DNA of 64,000 bases from Corynebacterium kroppenstedtii DSM 44385 (GTDB lineage Bacteria > Actinomycetota > Actinomycetes > Mycobacteriales > Mycobacteriaceae): contig NC_012704.1 in assembly GCF_000023145.1 (NCBI RefSeq), positions 62,001 through 126,000 of the forward strand, written 5' to 3'. Position 1 is the first letter of the stretch. Each line of letters opens with the position of its first letter. Positions 16,344 to 25,727 of the stretch are shown in pieces. A program made the translations under genes and the position numbers. The notes beneath the pieces were generated by a model. The model was not told the DNA's origin, did not search any database, and was given only the letters and a program-made list of their open reading frames with translations.

Positions 16344-17969
16344 TCAGTACGCCCCGTCGGAGGTGAGCACGGCCCGTCCCGTCTTCCACAGAATCATCAG
16401 GTCTGCCATGAAGCTCCAGTTCTCGACGTAGTTGAGATCCAGCGACACTGACTCTTCCCACGAGAGGTTGGACCGTCCCGATACTTGCCACAGGCCAGTC
16501 ATTCCGGGGAGGACCAGCATCCGGTTGCCCACCAGTCCGGTGTACTGCTCGACCTCACGCCGCAGCGGGGGACGTGGCCCGACCAGGCTCATATCGCCCC
16601 TCAGAACGTTAAATAGCTGCGGCAGTTCGTCGATACTGTAGCGACGCAAGAACGAACCCACCCGCGTCACTCGCGGATCATTTTTCATCTTGAACAGCAC
16701 GTCGTTGCCGTCGCTCTGGTCCTTCAACTGGGCCACCATTTGATCCGCGTTCTGCACCATCGACCGGAACTTGATCATCCCGAACGGCTTGTTGTTCTTG
16801 CCCATTCGTTCCGCGGTGTAGAAAACCGGGCCGCCGTCGTCGAGCTTGATAGCCAGCGCACAGACCAGCAGCAGGGGAGAAGCCATTAGCAGCAGAAGGG
16901 CAGCCACCACGCGATCAAACACGATTTTCGCAACGCAGTGCGTGCGCGCGTGCTGGGGGTGCTCCAGCTTGAGCAGCGGGACCCCGGCAATAGGCAGCAT
17001 CTGGACGCGTCGGCCCGTGACATTGGCAACCGCCGGTGCGACCAGCAGCTCAAGATTAAGGCCATCCAGGCGCCACATGAGTTCGCGCATATCGTTCATA
17101 CCGATCTGGTTACTGACGGTGACGATCACGGAATCGGCCTGCAGCAAGGACACCATGACGTCAATCTGATGCCAGTTATCGTGGATCTCCGCGTCAGGGA
17201 AACGACGCTTGAGCTCCGCGAGCTGCTCCTCACTGTGCTCATCCGACTGTGTACTGCAGAACCCGACGATGTCGAACCTATTGTCCAATTGCCGACGGAG
17301 TGTGCCGTACACCTCGGAGATGGAGTGCGGGTCGCCGATGAAAATGACCCGCTGGCTGAGCTTCTTGTGATCCAGCTGCCAGCAGTAGACCCGACGCCAC
17401 CCGTACCGGATGAGCCGCAGCGTCACCAGGCCGACAGGGTAGGTGAAGACGAGGAACCGGAAGCCGGAGGTGTACTGAGTCAACTCGCACAGGATGGCGA
17501 AGAGCCCGAACGCGAACGTCGCCGCCCGGGCGATGCGGGAGTACTCCAACGCACCCTGGCCCAGGACTGCTATATCTGTTGTGCGCATCATGCGCCCAAC
17601 CATCATCCAGAGAGCGAAAAGAATGACCTCAGGGACGAACATCGGGACTGTGCCCGTGCACGACCCGAGAGCGAACGCGCGCGCATTATGAGCCGTGAAC
17701 GGCAGGAAATCGGCGGCCGCAATGAGCAACACCATAGCGATTCCCTGGCTGATCAGGATGAATGTCCCGATTCGCGATGCGTGCGCACATCGTATCGACT
17801 CCCGTTCGGAGGGGGTATCGGTCTCGACGCAGTCGTCGGCGCTGGACGCTGGAATTTCGTGGTGGGGCACGCGCAGCTCAGGTCTAGCGGAATGCTCGTC
17901 AGTGTGGCGTTCTCGGGCGCGGGTGGGTCGTTCCGCGAGACGAAGGCCAGTGATGTGTAACAGGCTCAT
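16344..17969 (-). CDS. Polyprenyl-phosphate sugar-1-phosphate transferase (WbaP/WcaJ-like)
   Basis: 541 residues. N-terminal helices (about 60-170) anchor it in the membrane, a Rossmann-like domain follows (VIFIGDPHSISEVYGTL), and the C-terminal ~200 residues are the bacterial sugar transferase domain with a re-entrant helix: MIKFRSMVQNAD, RRYSIDELPQLFNVLRGDMS, LVGPRPPLRREVEQY, LPGMTGLWQVSGR. It starts exopolysaccharide repeat assembly by putting sugar-1-phosphate on undecaprenyl or decaprenyl phosphate. Start uncertain (GTG 17975 and ATG 17969 in frame, no Shine-Dalgarno). Divergent from rmlA, heading an exopolysaccharide region. Confidence 0.92.
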   Translation of the reverse strand: MSLLHITGLRLAERPTRARERHTDEHSARPELRVPHHEIPASSADDCVETDTPSERESIRCAHASRIGTFILISQGIAMVLLIAAADFLPFTAHNARAFALGSCTGTVPMFVPEVILFALWMMVGRMMRTTDIAVLGQGALEYSRIARAATFAFGLFAILCELTQYTSGFRFLVFTYPVGLVTLRLIRYGWRRVYCWQLDHKKLSQRVIFIGDPHSISEVYGTLRRQLDNRFDIVGFCSTQSDEHSEEQLAELKRRFPDAEIHDNWHQIDVMVSLLQADSVIVTVSNQIGMNDMRELMWRLDGLNLELLVAPAVANVTGRRVQMLPIAGVPLLKLEHPQHARTHCVAKIVFDRVVAALLLLMASPLLLVCALAIKLDDGGPVFYTAERMGKNNKPFGMIKFRSMVQNADQMVAQLKDQSDGNDVLFKMKNDPRVTRVGSFLRRYSIDELPQLFNVLRGDMSLVGPRPPLRREVEQYTGLVGNRMLVLPGMTGLWQVSGRSNLSWEESVSLDLNYVENWSFMADLMILWKTGRAVLTSDGAY

Positions 17970-17975
17970 GGGCAC

Positions 17976-18399
17976 CGCCGATAGGGAGGGTAGGAGTCAG
18001 GAGCATTGCAATGGGGAGCGGTGGGTTGATCCTCATAACAATTTGATAACGCCCATATAGTAGGACCTATTGGTCGAGTTTTCATGCTTCTGGTTCTGTT
18101 GTTAACCAATCCTTTACATAGGGGCTTCATAACGACGAAAAAACAGCGATCCTGCCGCTCCATCTGCACGTCGCGGGCTATTTTTTGCGACATTGCGTCC
18201 TATGTAGTTGGTGCTGTTAATGCCGATTTTTAGATGCGGATTAGTGGATCATCGAGGGTCGCTTGGGGGCATTATGAAGATAATTCTATAAATTATCGAC
18301 GCCCATTTGTGAGGTTGGCCACAATGCGGTTGTGGGGGCTGCAATATAGGTGCAATATTCACCAAACCCTAACTACGGAAGCTAGGTACGCTGGTAACT
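17976..18399. other. Divergent promoter region of the polysaccharide locus
   Basis: 424 nt, AT-rich, between the sugar transferase gene and rmlA. It contains GACC-TATT-GGTC at 18067-18078 approximately. No Shine-Dalgarno precedes the rmlA GTG, and TACGCT lies about 8-13 nt upstream of it, so rmlA may be transcribed as a leaderless message. No gene seen. Confidence 0.35.
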
Positions 18400-19299
18400 G
18401 TGAAGGGCATCATTTTGGCGGGCGGGACCGGAACCCGCCTACATCCAATTACGTTGGGCACGAGCAAGCAGCTCACGCCCGTCTACGACAAACCCATGAT
18501 CTACTACCCGCTGTCTACCCTTATTCTGGCGGGTATCACTGACGTCCTCGTCATCACCACCCCTCACGACGCCACCGCGTTTCACCGACTCTTAAACGAC
18601 GGATCCGCCTTCGGCATTTCGATCTCCTACGCGGTACAGCCCTCACCAGCAGGCATTGCCCAAGCGTTTGTCCTGGGGGAGGAACACATTGGCAATGAGC
18701 CCGTGTGCCTCATCCTCGGGGACAATATCTTCTACGGGCCAGGCATGGGCACTCAGCTCCGGAGGCACACCGCACCTGACGGCGGCGTTATTTTCGCCTA
18801 CTGGGTGAAAGATCCCACCGCATATGGCGTCGTCGAATTTGAACATCAGGGTGATGCGCCCCGTCAGCACACGTCGGTCTCGCAATTCCGCGCCCTGGGG
18901 ATCGAAGAAAAGCCAGCGCACCCGAAATCTCACTATGCCGTCCCTGGCCTCTACTTCTATGACAACGATGTCGTTGATATGGCTAAGGACCTTGCTCCGT
19001 CGGCCCGTGGGGAGCTGGAAATCAGCGACATTAACCAGCGATATCTGGATGCGGGGCGGCTTACGGTCGAGGTTCTTCCTCGGGGGACGGCGTGGCTGGA
19101 CACGGGCACGCACGATTCGCTCCTGGATGCGGGGAACTTTGTGCGCACCATTGAATCGCGGCAAGGGCTGAAGATCGGTAGCCCGGAAGAGGTTTCGTGG
19201 CGGATGGGCCATCTGACTGACGATCAACTCCGCGAGCGGGGCGAAGCGCTGGTTAAATCCGGATATGGTTCCTACTTGCTGGACCTACTCCGCAGGTAG
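18400..19299 (+). CDS. rmlA: Glucose-1-phosphate thymidylyltransferase
   Basis: 299 residues, typical RmlA size. It makes dTDP-glucose from glucose-1-phosphate and dTTP, the first step to dTDP-rhamnose, used in exopolysaccharide and in the rhamnose linker of arabinogalactan. Motifs: [17 protein letters not shown] (nucleotide loop) at the N-terminus, [30 protein letters not shown] near residue 107 and [11 protein letters not shown] near 228. Starts with GTG. No rmlB/C/D genes are in the window, so the pathway is split. Lies at the head of the plus-strand half of the exopolysaccharide locus. Confidence 0.95.
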   Translation: MKGIILAGGTGTRLHPITLGTSKQLTPVYDKPMIYYPLSTLILAGITDVLVITTPHDATAFHRLLNDGSAFGISISYAVQPSPAGIAQAFVLGEEHIGNEPVCLILGDNIFYGPGMGTQLRRHTAPDGGVIFAYWVKDPTAYGVVEFEHQGDAPRQHTSVSQFRALGIEEKPAHPKSHYAVPGLYFYDNDVVDMAKDLAPSARGELEISDINQRYLDAGRLTVEVLPRGTAWLDTGTHDSLLDAGNFVRTIESRQGLKIGSPEEVSWRMGHLTDDQLRERGEALVKSGYGSYLLDLLRR

Positions 19300-19332
19300 C
19301 TTACGCGGATAGCGCTGATTGCTCCCGGTCGC

Positions 19333-19824
19333 TTACGCAGATAACTCGTGCGCGGGGATGCCCACCAGCACGGCCTCCGGGCGCTCGCACGACTTTGTCA
19401 CCACAGCATTTGCTCCGACGGACACATCGTCGGCAAGTGAAAGAGGCTTGATAATCCGACAACCTGCACCTAAACGGACATTGTTGCCCAGGACCGTCTC
19501 CTGTCCGCGCGGGGCCTCGGAGATTGTGACAGAGGATTGCACCTTCAGATTGGCACCGGCTTTGACCCGACGGCCCATCACAACGCCGGTGGGGTGGTAC
19601 AACATAAAACCGGGTCCGACGGAGACTTCCCACGCCAGGTCGGCGCCCGTCACGACATGATTAATTTGCTTAACCACAGACCCCAAGAGAGGTACACGCT
19701 TCCCCGCAACCTGAGAAAGCCGAAATATCACGACAGCAAGAAAACCGACATTGAGCAGACCGTGCAACCCATTTTCGGACCTGCGTGCTGGTGCATCCTG
19801 GAAGATGAACATATCGAGGATCAT
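19333..19824 (-). CDS. Serine acetyltransferase-like hexapeptide-repeat acetyltransferase
   Basis: About 163 residues from ATG 19824; the frame opens at a TTG (19851). The second half carries left-handed beta-helix hexapeptides: YHPTGVVMGRRVKAGANLKV, TVLGNNVRLGAGCRII and ADDVSVGANAVVTKS, ending GIPAHEL. The pattern is that of CysE-like O-acetyltransferases found in polysaccharide loci (VatD/WcaB/EpsC type), here probably acetylating a sugar of the polymer using acetyl-CoA. It points against rmlA and sits inside the exopolysaccharide locus; there are no cysteine-biosynthesis genes nearby. Confidence 0.8.
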   Translation of the reverse strand: MILDMFIFQDAPARRSENGLHGLLNVGFLAVVIFRLSQVAGKRVPLLGSVVKQINHVVTGADLAWEVSVGPGFMLYHPTGVVMGRRVKAGANLKVQSSVTISEAPRGQETVLGNNVRLGAGCRIIKPLSLADDVSVGANAVVTKSCERPEAVLVGIPAHELSA

Positions 19825-19930
19825 ACGTGAGTACGCACTGCACCTGCGCAACTATCAGCCCCGCCATGAACGCGGGGAGCAGCCCCGCCACCTGCCCAGA
19901 CCGTAACGAGAACCCCACGAACCAGAGAAC

Positions 19931-20962
19931 ATGAAAATACTCCACGTCACAGAGTGCTTCGCCGGAGGCGTCGCCACGGCCATCAACATGTATGCGTCAC
20001 TCGTGCCCGAACACGAGCACATGGTGCTCCACACCGCCCGTCGCGCGAATTCACCAGCCGACCCCGACCCGGAATTATTCAGCCGGTCGTGGCGCCTTCC
20101 GGACGAGCACCGGGCAGCCATCGACACAGTTCGACGAGTGCGCGACGAGATTGCGCCGGATGTGATCCACGCTCATTCCAGCTTTGCCGGCGCGTACGTC
20201 CGCCTCGCCCGCTTGCGCGGAAGTAGGCGCCGCACACCCACGGTGTACACACCCCACGGTGTGGCCTTCGCGCGGAAAGACATCTCGGCGCTACACCGCG
20301 CGGTGTTCTATTCCGCCGAATGGGCATTGTCGTGGGGAACTTCTGTCTTCGCGCCCTGTGGCCAGTGGGAAGGCGACGTTCTCCGGCGGCTCAACCGCCG
20401 AATACCGCAGGTCGTGATACCTAACGCCACGATGCCTACCGGGGTGACATGGAACCCCACCGGCGCCCCCACGGTGGGGATTTCCGGGCGCGTCACACCC
20501 CAGCGCAGCCCCGAACTCTTCGCCGCGATCGCGCGCCGGGTGCATGAAGAGCGGCCCGACGTCGAGTTCCAGTGGCTCGGTGGTGGGGACGCTGACCTCA
20601 CCGCGTCGTTGCAGCGCGCCGGGGTTCACGTTACGGGCTGGCTCGATAAAGACGATCTGTATTCGCGCCTGGCGGGGGTTAACGTCGGACTTCATACAGC
20701 TTTGTGGGACGGGTACCCCATGGCCGTGCTCGAGATGAATGACATCGGTGTGCCTGTCCTGGTTCAAAACATCCCTGCTCTTCGGGAGTGCCCGGCTGAG
20801 GCGCGTTTCGATGGGGTTGACGACGCTGCTCGCAAAGTTATCAGGGCGATCGACGAGCCCGAGTCACTTCGGAATGCGTGGGAAAAGGTCCAGGACAATC
20901 ACAGCGTGGCGACTCTCACGGACGCGCTCCATGTGTGCTATTCGAAAGCGGGGGGAAATTAA
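19931..20962 (+). CDS. Glycosyltransferase, GT4-like family
   Basis: 343 residues. N-terminal MKILHVTECFAGGVATAIN is the acceptor-domain start of GT-B enzymes; DVIHAHSSFAGAYVRL and the C-terminal VGISGRVTPQRSPELFAAIA, VTGWLDKDDLYSRL and YPMAVLEMNDIGVPVLVQNI are typical GT4 segments, the last being the donor-binding E-x7-E-like region. It transfers a nucleotide-activated sugar to the growing lipid-linked repeat on the cytoplasmic face. Sugar and acceptor unknown. Weak ribosome-binding site. Part of the exopolysaccharide locus. Confidence 0.9.
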   Translation: MKILHVTECFAGGVATAINMYASLVPEHEHMVLHTARRANSPADPDPELFSRSWRLPDEHRAAIDTVRRVRDEIAPDVIHAHSSFAGAYVRLARLRGSRRRTPTVYTPHGVAFARKDISALHRAVFYSAEWALSWGTSVFAPCGQWEGDVLRRLNRRIPQVVIPNATMPTGVTWNPTGAPTVGISGRVTPQRSPELFAAIARRVHEERPDVEFQWLGGGDADLTASLQRAGVHVTGWLDKDDLYSRLAGVNVGLHTALWDGYPMAVLEMNDIGVPVLVQNIPALRECPAEARFDGVDDAARKVIRAIDEPESLRNAWEKVQDNHSVATLTDALHVCYSKAGGN

Positions 20963-21130
20963 GGGTAGAATTACCATCGGTTTTCAGGTAAATAAAACTT
21001 ATTAATTACCGCGTACCGACGTTACCGACCCAATTCACCCCCGATATCCGCCGCGATCCGAACCTACGCATGAGTACGACGCGCGATATCCGCGCTAATA
21101 AATATCCATTAATAACCGAAGGACACGAGA

Positions 21131-22423
21131 ATGCGGGCTGCTCCCTCCACTGATCTCGGTGGTCGTCGCAGCTCTACGCCTCGAAGCCGTGTTCGCGACA
21201 ATCACATGTTTTTTTCGCCCGAGGACATCATTGTGCTCTGGTTCCTCGGGCTTCTGTGCTCCTTGGTCATCAGTGGTTTGCATTCACATTTATTACCGCC
21301 GAAATTCGACCGCGACGCACAAGTCATTCAGAACCTCCTGGCGAAACCAGGCCTCGTGAGATACGAGGACTACGGATCCTTTGCCACCATCACGTCGGTG
21401 TATCACGCGCTCGGCTTAGCGAACTCACCGACGCTGGCGGGATTCTTTGGCGTCATTATTGCGCATTGCGCATTAGCCGTCGTCCTGTGGAGGATGAGAC
21501 CAATCCGTGTGACCGCCTTTAGCGTCTGTGCGCTTGTTCTCTACTCGCTCCTTGTGGGCGTCTACCAGGGCGTTTATACCAAGGAAATTATTATCAGCAC
21601 CGTGGTTATCGTCGTCGCGGCCGTGCCGACGGGCCTACAGTCAGCGTGGATATGGGACTGCGTTCTCGCCGTCGTCATGGCTGCGTTGGGCCACTATTTC
21701 CGCCCATATTGGGTGCTCATCGCCGTCTTCTTCTTTGGGCTCCGACTCTTCGTCTCTAACACCGCGCTGTCCCGCCGGTGGATCACAACCCGCAGATTCG
21801 TTCTGCTGATGGTGGCGTGTTCCTTGGTGGCGTCGTTAGTCATTGTGGCTCGTGGTTTCCCCGCGGACCACTACCGCACCTTGGTCAACGCGGGCCGAGG
21901 AGCCGACACCGGGTCCCTGATCGGCCGTTTTGTCGAGCACCCCGAACCGATCGCGGGAATAGTCAATGTTGTGCTCTCGACGGTCATGCTGATGTTCCCC
22001 GTGACCCTGGCGGCCAAACTATCGCCCTACTACCTGGTGATTTTCGTAGTCATCGCCAGTTTTTGGGCGAGCTACTTTTACGCCGTCCGGCAGTGGCTGC
22101 GCAGCGACCACCGGCCCCCGCTCGTGGGGCGGGCAGTGTGCCTGATCGCCGCATTCGCCGTTGTGCAGGGGCTTTTCGAGCCAGACTACGGGTCCGCACT
22201 CCGCCACCTCACGCCACTGATCCCGTTGTTCTTCATTGTTGCGGCAGGGGAGCGAGGCGCTGAACGTGTGGCAGAGCACGGTGTGCCAGGCGGCAGTCGT
22301 GCCGGACGCGGTGTGACAAGTCCACCATTGCCGACGCCAACCCAGCTATCGCCGCCAGCCCACCCTCCTTCACCACCCAACCGACCGAGTGACCACCCTT
22401 CAGCCCGTCAAAGTGAGAGCTAA
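21131..22423 (+). CDS. Polytopic membrane protein, candidate polysaccharide polymerase (Wzy-like)
   Basis: 430 residues, about ten hydrophobic helices between residues 35 and 380, with a proline-rich C-terminal tail (PPLPTPTQLSPPAHPPSPPN). No sequence signature, as is usual for Wzy. The features fit: many helices, a larger loop with FPADHYRTLVNAGRGADTG, and position between a glycosyltransferase and the Wzz/Wzc-like gene, whose ATG follows its TAA directly. GAAGGA precedes the start. A glycan transporter or other integral enzyme is also possible. I infer polymerase from context. Confidence 0.65.
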   Translation: MRAAPSTDLGGRRSSTPRSRVRDNHMFFSPEDIIVLWFLGLLCSLVISGLHSHLLPPKFDRDAQVIQNLLAKPGLVRYEDYGSFATITSVYHALGLANSPTLAGFFGVIIAHCALAVVLWRMRPIRVTAFSVCALVLYSLLVGVYQGVYTKEIIISTVVIVVAAVPTGLQSAWIWDCVLAVVMAALGHYFRPYWVLIAVFFFGLRLFVSNTALSRRWITTRRFVLLMVACSLVASLVIVARGFPADHYRTLVNAGRGADTGSLIGRFVEHPEPIAGIVNVVLSTVMLMFPVTLAAKLSPYYLVIFVVIASFWASYFYAVRQWLRSDHRPPLVGRAVCLIAAFAVVQGLFEPDYGSALRHLTPLIPLFFIVAAGERGAERVAEHGVPGGSRAGRGVTSPPLPTPTQLSPPAHPPSPPNRPSDHPSARQSES

Positions 22424-24310
22424 ATGACTTACCCGCAGTACAGTGACCACGCCGATGCCTACCCACACCCCGCGGGTGTCGCTATGCCTCCCGAAGAGGA
22501 TCGGACTCAGATCGTCCTACGAATATGGGCAGTAATCCGGCGTAACACCTGGATCCTTGCGCTGTTTATCGTCCTGGGTGTCGCCGGCGCATGGGGTGTC
22601 TCCATGCTGATGCCGACGAAATACACGTCGACAGCGTCGGTTTTCGTCTCAGTGGATAGTGATGGATCTATTTCCGACGCCTACCAAAGCACCCAGTTCG
22701 CTGAACAAAGAATGCAGTCCTATGCGCAGCTCGTCAGCGGTGACGTCCTTGCCGAGCAGGTCATCAAAGACCTCAACTTAGACATGACGCCGCGGGACCT
22801 CACCAAGGAACTCGAGGCGACCGTCGTTCAAGACACCGTGGTCATGGAAATCTCTGCCACGGACACCGACGCTGCGCAGGCGCAAAGAATCGCGTCGGAT
22901 GCCGTGAAGGTTCTCTCCAACCAGGCCGAGCAACTCGAAGCGCGCACCGACAACAACGACAACGGGAATTCGAGATCGCGTACGTCGTCGAACCAGCAGT
23001 CCACGACGACCCCCAGGATCTCTCTGATCAATAGCCCCGAAAAAGCGACGCAGCCATCGTCGCCAAAAATGGCGATGAACCTGATTCTCGGTGGTGTGCT
23101 TGGGTTCCTGGTGGCGTGCATCCTTGTTGCGCTGCGGTTCTTCCTGGATCGCTCGGTGCGGTCGAGCGAGGAACTCGAGCGGCGAACGGGCCTGCCGAAG
23201 CTCGGGAGCGTGCCCGTCATTCCAGAAGCTCAGCGCACCAAGCCCCTTGACTTTAACGACGATCGCGTCCGGCCGGCCGAAGCATTCCGCGAGCTGCGCG
23301 TTAACGTGCGGTTTGTCAATGTGGATAACCCGCCGCGCGTGATTTCCGTGACGAGTGCGCAAATCGGCGACGGCAAGTCCATGACCAGCCTGAACCTGGC
23401 AGGGGCTCTTGCCGCTGACGGCGACACCGTGTGCCTGGTTGATGCGGACATGCGACGCTCGAAGATGACAACCTACTTCGGTGGTGCCATCCACAGTTCC
23501 GTGGGACTCTCGACAGCGTTGGCTGGCGACGCCGACGTGGCCGATGTGCTGCAGGAAACCGAGATCACGGGCCTGGACGTCCTTGCTGCAGGTGTGACAC
23601 CCCCAAACCCTGGCGAGCTTCTGGGCAGCCAAGCATTCCGCCACATTCTCGACGAACTACGAGAGCGCTACGACTGGGTGATCGTGGATACGCCGCCAAT
23701 CCTGCCTGTGACCGATGGTGCATTGGTTGCTACCACTGTCGACGCCGTTATCGTCGCTGTTCGATACGGGAAGCGGAACTACGATGACGTCACCCGCACG
23801 CTTGCGTCTTTGCGGGCCGTGCACGCGCCGATCATCGGTACTGTTCTAACGGCCGTGCCGCAAAAGTCCGATGAAGGGCGATACGTGGGGTCCTACTCCA
23901 GGTATGAATCGGGAAGCGACCATAAGGCTGTGGCTGCGGCTCCTGCATCTTCGACGACCAGCGTCGGGGATGAAGACAAGTCTGAAAAGGATAAGTCTGA
24001 CGTTGTTGAGCAGCCGGATGTTGACGAGAGCAGTACCGCTGAGGACGATGCTGTTGGGGATGGGACGAGTGCCGACGAGGGCGCGGCGGGTGCCGACGTT
24101 GATGAGGATGCTGCCGACGAGACCGTCAAGGCTGACACGAGTGAGGACACCGCGGAGGCTGAAGCCAACGGGAGCGATACCGTCGACGACACCGCGGAGG
24201 CTGAAACCGCTGTGCAAGTAGACACCGAGGCCACCGACGACACGTCCACGGACGACGCGGCTAAAGAGGGCACCGAGGAAGCTAAAGAAGACGACGGGAA
24301 GGACGACTGA
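22424..24310 (+). CDS. Wzc-like polysaccharide chain-length regulator with BY-kinase domain and acidic tail
   Basis: 628 residues. Wzz-type domain with TM1 near residues 42-62 and TM2 near 217-240, then a bacterial tyrosine-kinase domain: Walker A SAQIGDGKSMTS (about 310), Walker A' VCLVDADMRR (about 338), Walker B DWVIVDTPP (about 416). It controls polymer length and export by autophosphorylation. The usual C-terminal tyrosine cluster is reduced to RYVGSYSRYESG near 485; then come about 130 residues rich in Asp, Glu, Thr, Ala and Ser. ATG follows the upstream TAA without a gap. The phosphatase gene downstream should reverse its phosphorylation. Confidence 0.9.
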   Translation: MTYPQYSDHADAYPHPAGVAMPPEEDRTQIVLRIWAVIRRNTWILALFIVLGVAGAWGVSMLMPTKYTSTASVFVSVDSDGSISDAYQSTQFAEQRMQSYAQLVSGDVLAEQVIKDLNLDMTPRDLTKELEATVVQDTVVMEISATDTDAAQAQRIASDAVKVLSNQAEQLEARTDNNDNGNSRSRTSSNQQSTTTPRISLINSPEKATQPSSPKMAMNLILGGVLGFLVACILVALRFFLDRSVRSSEELERRTGLPKLGSVPVIPEAQRTKPLDFNDDRVRPAEAFRELRVNVRFVNVDNPPRVISVTSAQIGDGKSMTSLNLAGALAADGDTVCLVDADMRRSKMTTYFGGAIHSSVGLSTALAGDADVADVLQETEITGLDVLAAGVTPPNPGELLGSQAFRHILDELRERYDWVIVDTPPILPVTDGALVATTVDAVIVAVRYGKRNYDDVTRTLASLRAVHAPIIGTVLTAVPQKSDEGRYVGSYSRYESGSDHKAVAAAPASSTTSVGDEDKSEKDKSDVVEQPDVDESSTAEDDAVGDGTSADEGAAGADVDEDAADETVKADTSEDTAEAEANGSDTVDDTAEAETAVQVDTEATDDTSTDDAAKEGTEEAKEDDGKDD

Positions 24311-24325
24311 CTAGGGTAGAGGCCT

Positions 24326-24910
24326 ATGAAGATCGTCTTCGTCTGCACCGGCAACCAATGCCGGTCACCCGTTGCCGAATATGTCGCGCGTTCGTTTGCC
24401 AATGAACTCGCCGCCCAGGCGAAGACAAAGGGCCCGCAACTAGCCGATTCGTCCTCACTGACACTCGAATTCGCCAGCGCAGGAACACACGCCCACCGCG
24501 GAACGCCCATGGACCCACGGGCCTTGCGCTTCCTCGCCGCAGAGGGCATTAACTCCGACGGCTTCTCCTCAACGCGCCTCAATAGGGCAGCTCTCGCGGG
24601 CGCGGACATCGTCGTTGGTATGGAAACCGCCCACGTCGAACACGCACTCCGGATCGCACCCACGCTCCTCAAGAAAGCAGCCACACTGAGGCAACTCGCA
24701 GCTTGGTCAACGATCGATTCAGTCCACTTCCCGGACGACATCGCACACCTTCGCGCTACCCGCGCCGGCAAAGAGATACTCGATGCCCACGGCCCTGACA
24801 TCCCAGACCCTGCGGCAGGGAACGACGACGACTTCATGCGCATCAGCCGTGAAGTCCGCGACGACATAAAAGCACTGGTCAAGGCCTTTGTTAATGGCCA
24901 GAATGCCTAG
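24326..24910 (+). CDS. Low-molecular-weight protein-tyrosine phosphatase
   Basis: 194 residues, with the catalytic P-loop at the N-terminus: VCTGNQCRSP (C7, R13, S14). The general-acid aspartate is in DIPDPAAGNDD near residue 152-156. Longer than the usual ~150 residues because of an insertion after the P-loop helix (about residues 30-48). LMW-PTPs paired with BY-kinases (Wzb with Wzc) dephosphorylate the kinase tail and keep polysaccharide export cycling. It follows the kinase by 15 nt with AGAGG before the ATG, hence the same operon. Confidence 0.92.
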   Translation: MKIVFVCTGNQCRSPVAEYVARSFANELAAQAKTKGPQLADSSSLTLEFASAGTHAHRGTPMDPRALRFLAAEGINSDGFSSTRLNRAALAGADIVVGMETAHVEHALRIAPTLLKKAATLRQLAAWSTIDSVHFPDDIAHLRATRAGKEILDAHGPDIPDPAAGNDDDFMRISREVRDDIKALVKAFVNGQNA

Positions 24911-24959
24911 TTTCACGCCCGCTGTTTCACGTCCGCCCCAAACACCAAGCCGAGGTTGA

Positions 24960-25538
24960 ATGCGCCCGTCTCATCGTTCCCACATACGGCGGCACCACCC
25001 CGTACGCCGCGCTATCGCGGTTATCGCTGCGATCGTCGTCGCATGGTGCGTTTTCGCATCGCGCTTTTTATGGTTCCCCCACGTCGATAAACAACCCGCC
25101 CACGTCGACGCCATTGTGCAACTCGGCGGCCCCCACGGTGGCGTCGATACTTATGAAGCAACACGAAATATGGCGCGTGAGTACACCACGAACCTCGTCA
25201 TTTCAGACCCCTATACCGAAAAACCCGATCTCGGTGCACGGATCTGCGCACCCGAACCCGGCGTCGCCGTGTACTGCATTCATCCCGACCCGAGTACGAC
25301 GCGGGGCGAAGCGCAGGCCATCGAACAGCTCGCCGAGGAACATGGGTGGTCGCACATCATGGTGTACGCGACCGGGAAATACCACGTCGCCCGCGCTCGG
25401 ATGATCATCGGACGGTGCTACAACGGCGATCTAAACGTCGGATATCATAAAACCTCTCTGAGCTGGAAAGACACCATATGGGAGTGGGCATATCAGACCG
25501 GGGGCGTCGCAAAGGTGCTTGTTTATCGAGGGTGCTAA
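24960..25538 (+). CDS. DUF218 (YdcF/SanA/ElyC-like) envelope protein
   Basis: 192 residues. One N-terminal helix (AIAVIAAIVVAWCVFASRFL, about 18-37) then an extracytoplasmic DUF218 domain: HVDAIVQLGG, NLVISDPY, STTRGEAQAIEQLAEEHGW, YHVARARMIIGRC. These proteins are linked to envelope integrity and undecaprenyl-phosphate-dependent glycan handling (ElyC, SanA). GAGG stands just before the ATG; the upstream gap of 49 nt contains two near-copies of TTTCACG-CCGC. Last gene of the exopolysaccharide operon, so a role in envelope glycan assembly is plausible. Confidence 0.8.
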   Translation: MRPSHRSHIRRHHPVRRAIAVIAAIVVAWCVFASRFLWFPHVDKQPAHVDAIVQLGGPHGGVDTYEATRNMAREYTTNLVISDPYTEKPDLGARICAPEPGVAVYCIHPDPSTTRGEAQAIEQLAEEHGWSHIMVYATGKYHVARARMIIGRCYNGDLNVGYHKTSLSWKDTIWEWAYQTGGVAKVLVYRGC

Positions 25539-25727
25539 TGCGTGCTGATGGGCATCGCCAGAATACGTGACGACGGCGCACTACTGTGCTTACCTCACCG
25601 TGCTCGCGTAACCGACACTGCACTGTGTCCGCCCCAAGACCGGATGCGAGGTCAGAGTGCCACGTTGTCTATGGGTAAGCTGGCAGAGACAAGTCTAAGA
25701 AGGCTCATTTATTCAGGAAGTAGACAC

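Noticed and set aside
16938..17960. A 340-codon plus-strand frame opposite the sugar transferase gene
   Set aside because: Antisense shadow; the opposite strand holds all conserved sugar-transferase motifs.
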